A stretch of DNA of 64,000 nucleotides from Desulfurococcales archaeon (GTDB lineage Archaea; Thermoproteota; Thermoprotei_A; Sulfolobales; Fervidicoccaceae), in the NCBI GenBank assembly GCA_009904015.1, contig WYEQ01000014.1, positions 1 through 64,000 on the forward strand, read 5' to 3'. Position 1 is the first letter of the stretch; each line of letters starts with the position of its first letter. The translations under genes were made by a program, and so were the position numbers. Positions 52,155 to 60,506 of the stretch are shown one piece after another. Under the pieces are notes generated by a model. That model did no database searches and was not told where the DNA came from. It saw only the letters and a list, made by a program, of their open reading frames with translations.

Positions 52155-53435
52155 TTGTCAAGTCATCAGCAAAAATATGAAAAATATATTGCTGGGGTAA
52201 ACAAAATATCATTAATAGAGGCATCGTTTTTGATAATCCAGGGATACGCTGAGCTTCCACTACATGAAGGGAAAGTGCCAGCTTATCTCTTCGAGAAAAT
52301 GCTTATGCTAGGTTCTCTTATAGCCAACTACATAATCGAGGTATATGGCCCCGACGAGCTTTTATCCAGGCTCTCTGACCCAGTCTGGTTCCAGGGGTTC
52401 AACAACGTTATAGGAATGGACTGGAATAGCAGTGGGTCTACAACTGTTGTTCTATATGTACTTAAAAGAGCGTTTCCACAAAGTAACTTCAATGATACTG
52501 GCTTAGCCGTTGTTGGAGGAAAAGGAAAAGATGCTATAAAGACTCCCAGGGAAGTCGAGGAGCTCAGGGGAGATATCGATAAGGAATCAATAATTAGAGC
52601 CAGTAGGCTTAGCGCCAAGATTGATGGAGTAGCGTTACAAGATGACTACCAGCTATATATTCATGGACTAGTACTATCTTCGAGCAATAAGCTACTGGTA
52701 ATCCAGCAAGGCATGAACCCTAATAATAAGCTGGCTAGAAGATACCACTTGTTGATAAATGACCCACACGCCATTACGGCTGAGAGGGATCCCCACACCG
52801 CTGTAGCGTCTATTAGTATTGCTCCGGCACTGAACCTCGTTGACCGGGGCTCGCTTGATGCTAGAAGAGCTATACTCGATATTCTGGTGTCTTCTTCGCA
52901 GGAGTCTCTTTATAGAGACATCCTTACCGTTAATAGGGTCTTGAGGGGCGTTAAGGGAATTGATGAGTTTTTGGGAAAAACAAGCGTACTTACCATAAAG
53001 AATATCGATAAGTCCCGCTGCCCCTCATACTACAGGGCAATAACTGATTTCGAGAGAGTAGCCAAGGCAGCTGCTGAGCTAAAGAAGGAATCGCCGAACA
53101 ACTTTGATGAACTTCTACTCACAAGAGGAGCAGGTCCTGAGACAGTGAGGGCCCTGGCCCTCGTCTCACACTTGATATATGGATATGAACCGTCATTCAG
53201 GGACCCAACAACGCATCCAATAGATCCATTCATCTATGCCTACGCGCATGGAGGCAAAGACAGGATGCCATACAAAATAAACGTGAGGAGAATAGAGGAG
53301 ACCATAGAGTTCTTCCAGGATGTTTTAAACAACATTAAGGCTGGCAACAAGGAGAAGGAAGAAATAGCGAAGAATCTAGCTAACATGGTTAATAGATTGA
53401 TAATAAAGGGGATCATACCTAAGATCGAGAAATAA
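52155..53435 (+). CDS. DUF763 family protein
   Basis: The 426-residue protein has the DUF763 signatures: GYAELPLHEGKVPAYLFEKM, SDPVWFQGFNNVIGMDWNSSGSTTVVLYVLKRA and RGAGPETVRALALVSHLIYGYEPSFRDP, the last a helix-hairpin-helix phrase. The family is archaeal with scattered bacteria; function is unknown, but the HhH-like region suggests nucleic-acid binding, and some authors place it with DNA repair. TTG start 42 nt after the TtuA-like gene. Confidence 0.85.
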   Translation: MSSHQQKYEKYIAGVNKISLIEASFLIIQGYAELPLHEGKVPAYLFEKMLMLGSLIANYIIEVYGPDELLSRLSDPVWFQGFNNVIGMDWNSSGSTTVVLYVLKRAFPQSNFNDTGLAVVGGKGKDAIKTPREVEELRGDIDKESIIRASRLSAKIDGVALQDDYQLYIHGLVLSSSNKLLVIQQGMNPNNKLARRYHLLINDPHAITAERDPHTAVASISIAPALNLVDRGSLDARRAILDILVSSSQESLYRDILTVNRVLRGVKGIDEFLGKTSVLTIKNIDKSRCPSYYRAITDFERVAKAAAELKKESPNNFDELLLTRGAGPETVRALALVSHLIYGYEPSFRDPTTHPIDPFIYAYAHGGKDRMPYKINVRRIEETIEFFQDVLNNIKAGNKEKEEIAKNLANMVNRLIIKGIIPKIEK

Positions 53436-53476
53436 CAAGAAAACGAGCTTCCTCGGCATACCTTGAGTGATATTTA

Positions 53477-54487
53477 TCAAGTTTTCAGGGGAACGGCGTT
53501 CAGTACCTTTATTCTTACCTTGTCTCCAACATTTATGCTCATGGATGTATTCTTTGCGACAATTACTCCGTCGCCTATATCAACTATTACTCTCTCCATC
53601 CCATGAATAATGGCCTTGTGGAGCACTTTCCCTTCAATTTTTCCGTGCTCGTCAACCAAGGCATCCCTCGAGGATATGTATATCTTGCTTGCGCTCATCG
53701 CTTCATTCGTGAAGACTTGGTTGAGGGGAACTTTGAATCCATTTATCACTGCGTATGAAAAATCATCATTAATGAACACCTCAGCTCTCAGCACGCTTCC
53801 GAGCCACGCAAGCGCCTCAGGCTCTATGGATAAAGGGTCTAAGAGGCTGGGAGGACCACTGTAAGATATTCTCCCCGACCATAAGTACACTATCTTGTCA
53901 GCTTTCCTGAATGCCCAGTCTAGGTCGTGAGTAACCATTACGAGGGTGAGGCCAAGCTCCTTGGCTAACCTGAGGGCCTCCTCGCTTATGCTTACTCTAA
54001 CATTGTAATCCAAATTCGACTCCATTTCATCAAGCAGGAGAGGATTGCCATTACAGACAAGTGCTCTCGCGATGGCTACTCTCTTAGCCTCACCACCGCT
54101 TAGCTGTGATGGATATCTGCTTGATAAATGCTCGATGGACAGCCTCTTCATAATCCATCTTACTTTTTCTGCTACAGCATCATTGTCTATTTTTCTTACC
54201 TTAAGGCAGAAAGCGACGTTGTCCCACACCTTCATGTGCATGAACAAAGCGCTTTTTTGTGGAACATACAACACGTTTCGTTTATAAGCTGGTAAGCTAT
54301 TCACTCTGTTTTCATTAAAATACACATCACCGTTATGAGGAGCAAGCCCCGCTATGACCTTTAAAAGCGTTGTCTTGCCTGAGCCGTTGGGGCCAATGAC
54401 TATTGATGCCTCACCGGGCAGGAAATCAACCGAGACGTCTCGAAGAGCGAAATTGCTCACGTTTCTAAGCGAAACCTTTACCACCAT
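53477..54487 (-). CDS. ABC transporter ATP-binding subunit with TOBE-like domain
   Basis: The 336-residue ATPase has Walker A GPNGSGKTT, signature LSGGEAKRVAIARAL, Walker B PLLLDEM (Met-Glu in place of the usual Asp-Glu pair plus Pro), and the D-loop SNLD, then an H-loop VTHD. The C-terminal third resembles the TOBE/OB regulatory domain of MalK/ModC-type ATPases (IEGKVLHKAIIHGMERVIVDIGDGVIVA). GTG 54493 is an alternative start. With the permease and binding protein it forms a NitT/TauT-type importer. Confidence 0.85.
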   Translation of the reverse strand: MVVKVSLRNVSNFALRDVSVDFLPGEASIVIGPNGSGKTTLLKVIAGLAPHNGDVYFNENRVNSLPAYKRNVLYVPQKSALFMHMKVWDNVAFCLKVRKIDNDAVAEKVRWIMKRLSIEHLSSRYPSQLSGGEAKRVAIARALVCNGNPLLLDEMESNLDYNVRVSISEEALRLAKELGLTLVMVTHDLDWAFRKADKIVYLWSGRISYSGPPSLLDPLSIEPEALAWLGSVLRAEVFINDDFSYAVINGFKVPLNQVFTNEAMSASKIYISSRDALVDEHGKIEGKVLHKAIIHGMERVIVDIGDGVIVAKNTSMSINVGDKVRIKVLNAVPLKT

Positions 54488-55232
54488 GCTCACCTAGCCA
54501 ATTAGTTACAACCTTCTTCTCCAAGCTGTCCACAAGCTCAATAATAGCTATCATAACCAATGAAAACACCATTATCGTGGAGAGAACGTGTCGAACATCA
54601 ATAACCAAGGAATACATAAGTAACAGGTGGCCAAGCCCAGATGAGAGGGCCACCATCTCAACCACGATGGTTGTTTTCCACACCATGATTATCTCTGTCT
54701 TTATAATTGGAAAAAGCTTTAGCAAAGACACGGGGAGAACTATCCTCCTCAAGACTTCCCATGGAGATGCCCCGAGGGTAAACGCTACCTCTACTTGGTC
54801 TTGGTCGATCGTCCTGCTCGCGTTTATCATGCCATAAAGAATAGGTGGAAAGCTACACATGAAGACAGCTGTTATGGGAAGCTTGAACGAGTCCAGCCCT
54901 ACCCACAGAATCAAGAGGGGGATCCATGCGACGGATGGGATAACGAAGAAGATGGTTGCTATTGGCTGGACGTAGTCAGATAGCCTTAAACCAACGAAGA
55001 AGAGCCCAAGCAATATGCCCGTTATTGTCCCAATAACGAATCCGAATGTCGCTCTGACCAGGGTTAACCATAGGTTATCCAAAACGCTATATAGGTATTC
55101 TGGGTCCATGAACGAGGAGGCTACGCGGCTGAATGGTGGAAATAAATATGCAGGATACGCATTAGAGCGCCCGATGGCTTCCCAAACAGCAATAAAGAAA
55201 ATGAAGGAGACTAGGATCTTCTTGAGCTTCAA
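54465..55232 (-). CDS. ABC transporter permease (SsuC/TauC family)
   Basis: The 255-residue permease has six hydrophobic helices and the EAA loop ASRTIDQDQVEVAFTLGASPWEVLRRIVLPVSLLKLFP, with the G typical of binding-protein-dependent importers. This family handles nitrate, sulfonates, taurine, thiamine precursors or similar. The gene starts right at the stop of the binding-protein gene, and overlaps the ATPase by about 23 nt, so the three are one unit. Confidence 0.88.
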   Translation of the reverse strand: MKLKKILVSFIFFIAVWEAIGRSNAYPAYLFPPFSRVASSFMDPEYLYSVLDNLWLTLVRATFGFVIGTITGILLGLFFVGLRLSDYVQPIATIFFVIPSVAWIPLLILWVGLDSFKLPITAVFMCSFPPILYGMINASRTIDQDQVEVAFTLGASPWEVLRRIVLPVSLLKLFPIIKTEIIMVWKTTIVVEMVALSSGLGHLLLMYSLVIDVRHVLSTIMVFSLVMIAIIELVDSLEKKVVTNWLGEHGGKGFA

Positions 55233-56171
55233 CTAGCCTTGCACCCTCGCCACAAGAGATTGCGCATCGTAGTGGTTCTTGATAACTTGCTTTGAGTAAG
55301 CGAAATCTATGTAGCTCTGTATTTGATGTATATCGATGGTCGTGTTCCACTGTATGCTTTGAATAGCCTTCTGTGCTACGCTTATGCTTACTCCTAGTTG
55401 AGAGGCGGTGGCCGCTATAGCTCTTGATGGGTCTCTCTCTATTTCATGAACCTTTTCCTCAACTATTTTTAACACTGTTTTAACAACCTCTGGATTGCCC
55501 TCAAGGTAGTCGGCCCTAACGAATATGTAGCTCCCTGGCATATCAGGCCACGCCTCACTGCTCTCTAGAAGTATTCTTAGGCCATTGGATTCGGCTACCT
55601 CGGGGTATGGCTTTGGCAGTATAGCTACTTTTATTGAGCCACTAGTCAATCCCGCGAGAATTTCCTGCGGAGGCATGGACTTAATCTCAGAGAACTTAAT
55701 ATTATATTTATCCTGGATGAGAAGGGCGAGGAAGTACGACTGTGTGCCCGGGCCTGGCGTGTATATGGGTTTGCCGTTTAGGTCCTCCAAGCTACGTATC
55801 TCGGTAGGGTTAACAACCAGCGCAAAGCCACCATCATGAATCTTGCCCACGATCTTCACTGGTATGCCTTGGTCTATCATAATCAATATAGGGCCTAGGC
55901 ACGCTTGGCCCATAACGATGTCTCCCCTAGCAACTGCAGCCGCTAGCTCCATCCCCGTCTTGAACTTCATTACCTTAGTGACGTTTATGCCATTCTTTTC
56001 GAAAGAATCATCTTCGAGGAGCTCCCAGAAAGGGGTAGCATGGGCATTGAACTCCACGCCGAGCGATACGTTTCCTTTGAAAGAGGGCTTCTCCAGGAAG
56101 TACATCGATGTGACTACAATGATTAGTGCAACAACCATAATTATGAACAGAGTCCTACTGGATGCTTTCAT
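55233..56171 (-). CDS. ABC transporter substrate-binding protein (NMT1/TauA-like)
   Basis: The 312-residue protein has an N-terminal membrane anchor (LFIIMVVALIIVVTSMYFL), then the NMT1/THI5-like fold: VSLGVEFNAHATPFWELLEDDSFEKNGINV, GDIVMGQACLGPILIMIDQGIPVKIVGKIHDGG and LNGKPIYTPGPGTQSYFLALLI. Such proteins bind small anions, sulfonates or pyrimidine precursors. It is the first gene of the importer operon. The ligand cannot be told from the sequence. Confidence 0.86.
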   Translation of the reverse strand: MKASSRTLFIIMVVALIIVVTSMYFLEKPSFKGNVSLGVEFNAHATPFWELLEDDSFEKNGINVTKVMKFKTGMELAAAVARGDIVMGQACLGPILIMIDQGIPVKIVGKIHDGGFALVVNPTEIRSLEDLNGKPIYTPGPGTQSYFLALLIQDKYNIKFSEIKSMPPQEILAGLTSGSIKVAILPKPYPEVAESNGLRILLESSEAWPDMPGSYIFVRADYLEGNPEVVKTVLKIVEEKVHEIERDPSRAIAATASQLGVSISVAQKAIQSIQWNTTIDIHQIQSYIDFAYSKQVIKNHYDAQSLVARVQG

Positions 56172-56222
56172 TCAAACCAGCCCTCGTAGTTAAGCGTCTT
56201 TTGTTTTAAGTAAATTATATTA

Positions 56223-56248
56223 TTTACATTTATATAAGTTGATGTAAA
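56223..56248. promoter_or_regulatory. inverted repeat TTTACAT-N12-ATGTAAA around the transporter TATA box
   Basis: The half-sites flank TTATATAAG (56230-56238), whose minus-strand form CTTATATAA is the TATA box of the binding-protein gene. Binding here would close the promoter. The half-sites match the palindrome upstream of the winged-helix gene at 31110. The remaining gap to 56333 has the TATA-like TTTTTAAAT near 56295-56303 for the divergent ModD-like gene. Confidence 0.5.
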
Positions 56249-56332
56249 CTAATTTGTTAACACTAAATCAACATTAAAATTTGGTACTGGTATATTTTTA
56301 AATGTACTGTGACTATTCGGGAGTGAAAAAAT

Positions 56333-57178
56333 ATGGGCATAATCATCAGCAACTCTGTTCTCGAGAGAATTCTGAGGGAAGATGTGCATTATATCGATTT
56401 AACTACTTACTCCTTGGGCATAGACGACTTGATGAGCGTAGCTAGAGTTTATTTTAGAGAGCCGGGAATAGCTGCTTGCATAGAGGAAGCAGCGAGAATA
56501 TATGAGCTAGCGGGAGCGCGGGCTGAGCCTCTCGTCAGAAGCGGTGAAGAGGTGAAGAGAAACCAGCTTGTCCTGGAGGCAAGGGGGAAAGCCTCATCAC
56601 TTCACTTGGCATGGAGAGCTTCGCAGACCATGCTATCATACATGAGCGGGGTCGCGACATATACTCATATGATGATTGGTAAGGCAAGAAGGATCAATCC
56701 AAGTGTGGTTATAGCGACAACAAGGCAGACTCCTCCGGGAGCAAGGGAGCTCTACTTCAAGGCAGTGATTTCCGGCGGAGGAGTTATCCATAGGCAGTCC
56801 CTCTCTGATTCTATACTGATATTCAATAATCATCTTGTCTTCTTTGAGGAACCAAGGGTGAAGAATGCTGTTCAGATGGCTGTTTCCCGATCGGGGGGGA
56901 GAGGTGTGGGCGTTGAGGTTAGCTCGCTGGATGAGGCTATCGATGCCCTAAGCGCTGGTGCTTACTACATCCAGTTCGATAGAGCGGAGCCAGAGAGCCT
57001 GTCCCTATGGGTTAAAGAGCTGAGAAAGCGCTTCCCACAAGCCATCATAGGAGTAGCGGGGGGCATAATGCTTGAAAACGTTGAAAAGTACGCATCAACG
57101 GGGGTGGACTTAATCGTTACATCCGCACCGTATAGGAGCAGGCCAGTAGACATAACAACGAAAATGGAGAAGGCCTAG
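56333..57178 (+). CDS. modD: ModD-like quinolinate phosphoribosyltransferase family protein
   Basis: The 281-residue protein has the type II phosphoribosyltransferase fold of NadC/ModD: an N-terminal EDVHYIDLTTYSLG, the barrel region ASSLHLAWRASQTMLSYMSGVATYTHMM, ATTRQTPPGARELYFKA with the PRPP site, and GVAGGIMLENVEKYASTGVDLIVTSAPY. Lysine and arginine positions resemble NadC, but overall this matches ModD proteins found next to molybdate-type transporters. It is divergent from the NitT/TauT-type importer and shares the regulatory region. True substrate is unknown. Confidence 0.75.
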   Translation: MGIIISNSVLERILREDVHYIDLTTYSLGIDDLMSVARVYFREPGIAACIEEAARIYELAGARAEPLVRSGEEVKRNQLVLEARGKASSLHLAWRASQTMLSYMSGVATYTHMMIGKARRINPSVVIATTRQTPPGARELYFKAVISGGGVIHRQSLSDSILIFNNHLVFFEEPRVKNAVQMAVSRSGGRGVGVEVSSLDEAIDALSAGAYYIQFDRAEPESLSLWVKELRKRFPQAIIGVAGGIMLENVEKYASTGVDLIVTSAPYRSRPVDITTKMEKA

Positions 57179-57281
57179 AAAGATTGACTTATACCGCAAG
57201 CACTAATAAAACAAGCTACGTTTTATACGATGGTATTAAATACATGCTTTATGTTTTTTTGAATATGAGGTGATAGTTGCG

Positions 57282-57791
57282 TTGAAGAAAATTCTATTTA
57301 TCGTGGGATCGGAATTCGAGGACCTAGAGCTATTCGCTCCTATGTACAGGCTGGTGGAGGAGGAACACGTTGTGGTCGTAGCCTCGCCGCCTGGAGGTGT
57401 GGTCACAGGCAAGCATGGCTACTCCATAAGCACTGTTAAATTAAGCGATGTAAGACCAAGCGAATATGATGCACTCGTGCTACCAGGCGGAAGAGGGCCA
57501 GAGAGAGTAAGGGTTCAAGCAAGAGAAGAAGCCGTGAGAGTAATAAGAGAAATCATGGACACGGGGAAGCCCGTAGCAGCTATATGCCATGGTCCACAGT
57601 TACTGATATCTGCCGATAGAGTAAGGGGACGGAGGCTAACAAGCTACCCGGGCATAGCTGAGGATATCATTAACGCTGGGGGAACGTGGGTTGATCAGCC
57701 AGTGGTCGTGGATAAGAACCTTGTGACCTCTCGGATACCTGATGATATACCTTACATGATGAGGGAGTTCATCAAGCTTCTCAGGATATAG
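57282..57791 (+). CDS. pfpI: DJ-1/PfpI family protein
   Basis: The 169-residue protein has the glutamine amidotransferase-like fold with the nucleophile elbow AAICHGPQLLIS, the Glu of the triad in GSEFEDLEL and the closing GGTWVDQPVVVDKNLVTSRIPDD. Relatives are described as intracellular proteases or glyoxalase/deglycase-type enzymes that repair glycated molecules, a plausible need at high temperature. TTG 57282 is chosen because GAGGTGAT lies 9 nt before it; GTG 57270 is an alternative. Confidence 0.92.
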   Translation: MKKILFIVGSEFEDLELFAPMYRLVEEEHVVVVASPPGGVVTGKHGYSISTVKLSDVRPSEYDALVLPGGRGPERVRVQAREEAVRVIREIMDTGKPVAAICHGPQLLISADRVRGRRLTSYPGIAEDIINAGGTWVDQPVVVDKNLVTSRIPDDIPYMMREFIKLLRI

Positions 57792-57894
57792 ATATCGAGA
57801 TACTGAGCTCCTAAAAAACATCAGCCTTCATAGGTTGACACAAACCAAACTTTTTTGCCCTACGGGACATAGAGTTGGGCTAATTATTCTAAGC

Positions 57895-58228
57895 TATAGA
57901 AAACTGGAATATTGAATTGACTGGCAACGCGAGAAACAAGGAGTATGGCTAATCATCGTTGAACCAAGAGGGACATCATCAATATGCGCGAAATGCATTG
58001 CGAAATGAAAGAGCCCGGATATAGAGTGCTCAAGTGCCCCCAGATACGGGTTCTAGGCTGATAAAAATGCTGTGGCAGTAATGAACATCGAGATGAAGGC
58101 CCTATTCATGATGGAGGGGAAATCTCTAGCCGCCCAACTGCCCCTCAAATGACAGATGTAGACCCGAACAGACGAGGGGAACCAGCGAACCGCCTAAAAT
58201 AATACCCTCACTCTTCAGGGGGTCAGCC
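57895..58228 (+). pseudogene. tnpB pseudogene fragment with right end of an IS200/IS605-type element
   Basis: The sequence encodes the C-terminal third of TnpB: VEPRGTSSICAKC (first zinc knuckle), a frameshifted stretch with KEPGYRVLKCP (second knuckle), ADKNAVAVMNIEMKALFMMEGKSLAA (third RuvC segment) and, after another shift, TAPQMTDVDPNRRGEPANRLK with TAA at 58200-58202. In-frame stops include TGA after LEY and TAG after YGF. It ends with the right-end hairpin CCCTCACTCTTCAGGGGG and GTCAGC. No tnpA is present. The 57792-57894 stretch before it has no gene. Confidence 0.85.
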
Positions 58229-58265
58229 TTAAACTAAAAAACTAACTTAAACACAAGCCGAGAAG

Positions 58266-58340
58266 TGGGCCCGCGGGGATTTGAACCCCGGACCCCCGGC
58301 TCCGAAGGCCGGTGCCCTATCCTGGCTGGGCTACGGGCCC
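58266..58340 (-). tRNA. tRNA-Arg (TCG)
   Basis: The 75-nt gene has acceptor GGGCCCG/CGGGCCC with A73, D-arm GCCC/GGGC, anticodon stem CCGGC/GCCGG with loop CTTCGGA and T-arm CCGGG-type pairing. No intron, no encoded CCA. G1 (58340) is also the last base of the TAG stop codon of the DUF1611 gene, so the tRNA begins inside that mRNA. Confidence 0.96.
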
Positions 58341-59431
58341 TAATTACTTGATTCTTTGTCTCCCAATATTTCCTTTATTATGTCATTAACTCCGTTTCTG
58401 AGGGGATCCACGGCTGGTATTTGGAGAACGCGTTTGTAGTGGTCTATTGTTTTCTGTGCTTCCTGGATTGACATCTTTGATGTGTTCAGGGTTATGCCCG
58501 CTAGCTTTGCGTTTTGGTATGGATTCAGTGCTTTTAGGTAGAGCAGCTCGTGCTCTGGGGGCGGAACGACTAGGGGCTTGGCTGCGTGGTGGAATGAGGC
58601 TCTGTAAACCCTTGTTGGGTCATGGGCAATTACTATGTGTGTTGGCGAGGCTCCGCGAAGGATTCCCAGGGATACGTGGCCATATGCCTCATGAGTTATG
58701 GCTGCCTGCCCCTCAATAACAGCTGCTCTGCACCCCTCATCGTATAGCTCGATGAGCACCTTCTCTAGAGCTCCTGCCACGAAGTCGCTTGGAACAGCGT
58801 CGAGAACAAGGCCTTTGGCACCCAACATTAGCATTGTCTGGCCAGTCCCAACCATACATGCGTTGTTTCTGGCTTTGGATAGCTCTTGGTAAATAGTGTA
58901 TGTAGCAATGTTCTTACCCGCCTCGCAGTCTGTGCCGGCGATAAGAACCCTTATCATGTCCTTAAGCATGAGGACGCTTCCATCCCAAACCCTGAAGTAG
59001 CTCTTATTCGGCTTCCTGACATCCACGAGCTTTACGCCATGCCTGCTGGCAAGCTCAGCTAAGTAGGTATCATCGGATAAAAACTGGTGAAGACCACTGT
59101 ATATGTCTAGGCCCCCCTTGATAGCATCAATAACAAATTTCCTCCAAGCATCTGGGAGCTTGCCTCCAACAGGCGCAGCCCCGATTAGCAAAGCCTCCGC
59201 TCCAAGCCTAATCGCCTCATCGATGCTGGATATTATTGGGATCTCTCTTCTCCCAATCCCTAGGACCTCGCCAGCATCCCTTCCAGAATGGCGAGAGTCA
59301 ATCACGCCTACCAAGTCCCAGAGAAGACCGCCATTGAAAATCACTAGGTCATGAGCTGTCTTTCCCATCTCCTCGCCAAATGCACCTTCAGCCAGAACAG
59401 CCGCTTTTCTCCTCCCTTGATGATAAATCAT
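58340..59431 (-). CDS. DUF1611 family NAD-binding P-loop protein
   Basis: The 363-residue protein has a Rossmann-like N-terminus (AAVLAEGAFGEEMGKTAHDLVIF) and a dethiobiotin-synthetase-like P-loop domain (VLIAGTDCEAGKNIATYTIYQELSKARNNACMVGTGQTMLMLGAKG). DUF1611 includes DgcN, which functions in D-glutamate catabolism with DgcA in marine bacteria; an archaeal role is not established. ATG 59431 fits the family start; an ATG at 59458 would add nine residues. The TAG stop overlaps tRNA-Arg by one base. Confidence 0.83.
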   Translation of the reverse strand: MIYHQGRRKAAVLAEGAFGEEMGKTAHDLVIFNGGLLWDLVGVIDSRHSGRDAGEVLGIGRREIPIISSIDEAIRLGAEALLIGAAPVGGKLPDAWRKFVIDAIKGGLDIYSGLHQFLSDDTYLAELASRHGVKLVDVRKPNKSYFRVWDGSVLMLKDMIRVLIAGTDCEAGKNIATYTIYQELSKARNNACMVGTGQTMLMLGAKGLVLDAVPSDFVAGALEKVLIELYDEGCRAAVIEGQAAITHEAYGHVSLGILRGASPTHIVIAHDPTRVYRASFHHAAKPLVVPPPEHELLYLKALNPYQNAKLAGITLNTSKMSIQEAQKTIDHYKRVLQIPAVDPLRNGVNDIIKEILGDKESSN

Positions 59432-59534
59432 TGGCAAGCCTCTTTTCGCCTCTAGCACAATAATTATAATTTATGTCTTCGGGAAACAGAATATAACTTA
59501 GTTGTTCCACCCAGGATTAGAGCTGAGAAGCGCT

Positions 59535-60506
59535 CTAGACCAGCTCCTCAAGCACTGTTAGCTGAATTCTCCCAGCGGAGAACCCGAACATCTCCTTGAT
59601 TATAAGCACGCTTAGCTGAGGAGGAATTATGCCTAGATTGGTGATGAAGGCCGTGATAAGCTCGGGCGGCGTGAAATCGAATGCCGGGTTAAGAACCTCC
59701 ACCCCAAGCCTCCTCAGCTCATCAGCTAGGCCTCCCGGATATATATCCAGGACTTCGCTAGCTGAACGGAATTCTATAACTACCTCTCCTCCCTCCAGGC
59801 TCGCTGGGCTGAACTTGATGAACTCGGCCGCGGAGTAGAAAGGTATCCCGGCCTCCCATGCGGCCAGGGCAAGATGGCTTGTGCCAACCTTGTTTACGAG
59901 GTACCCATCACTCGTTATGGTATCAGCGCCCACAATCACTATGTTAGCATTCTTAATGAAGTGCCTCACCGCTGAGTCAGGAACATGTGTGACCTTCACG
60001 CCATTCTTCGCTATCTCCCTGAGCGTTATCCTCCCCTGGAATAGCGGTCGCGTCTCCGTGTTTATGACCTCAACTCTCTTGCCTTCCCTGAAAGCCTGCA
60101 GTATTATATCAACAACGGCTGTGCTGTGACAATGAGTGAAAACAACGTACTCGTCCTGTATAAGCTTGGAGCCATACTCCATTATTCTCCTGTGAGACTC
60201 ATCAACCATTCTGATAAACTCATCACTAGACCTAATAGCCGTCTCCCTGGCCTCGCTTACAGACGAGCTCAACGTCCTGTTCAGTACATAGTAAACAGCG
60301 TTGGGCAAGGACACAGCCGTTGGCCTTGTCTGCAAAAGTAGGTTCGCGACCTTTGTTATATATGGCTTAAAGCCGCTGGCATCCCCAGAGTATCTCTCCG
60401 CTGCAATCCTTAATGCTTGTGCGGCTGATTTAGCGATTAGGCTTGCCCCTCTAATCCTCATGGTTTTTATTCCATCAGCTATTTCCAATACTTCCTTTGG
60501 AATCAT
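59535..60506 (-). CDS. ribose-1,5-bisphosphate isomerase
   Basis: The 323-residue eIF2B-related isomerase converts ribose 1,5-bisphosphate to ribulose 1,5-bisphosphate in the archaeal AMP/nucleoside degradation pathway that leads to RubisCO. Catalytic Cys126 in FTHCHSTA and Asp195 in VGADTI are present, at the same spacing (69 residues) as Cys133/Asp202 in the characterised Thermococcus enzyme. RubisCO and AMP phosphorylase are not in the window. It overlaps the upstream eIF2B-like gene by 4 nt. Confidence 0.9.
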   Translation of the reverse strand: MIPKEVLEIADGIKTMRIRGASLIAKSAAQALRIAAERYSGDASGFKPYITKVANLLLQTRPTAVSLPNAVYYVLNRTLSSSVSEARETAIRSSDEFIRMVDESHRRIMEYGSKLIQDEYVVFTHCHSTAVVDIILQAFREGKRVEVINTETRPLFQGRITLREIAKNGVKVTHVPDSAVRHFIKNANIVIVGADTITSDGYLVNKVGTSHLALAAWEAGIPFYSAAEFIKFSPASLEGGEVVIEFRSASEVLDIYPGGLADELRRLGVEVLNPAFDFTPPELITAFITNLGIIPPQLSVLIIKEMFGFSAGRIQLTVLEELV

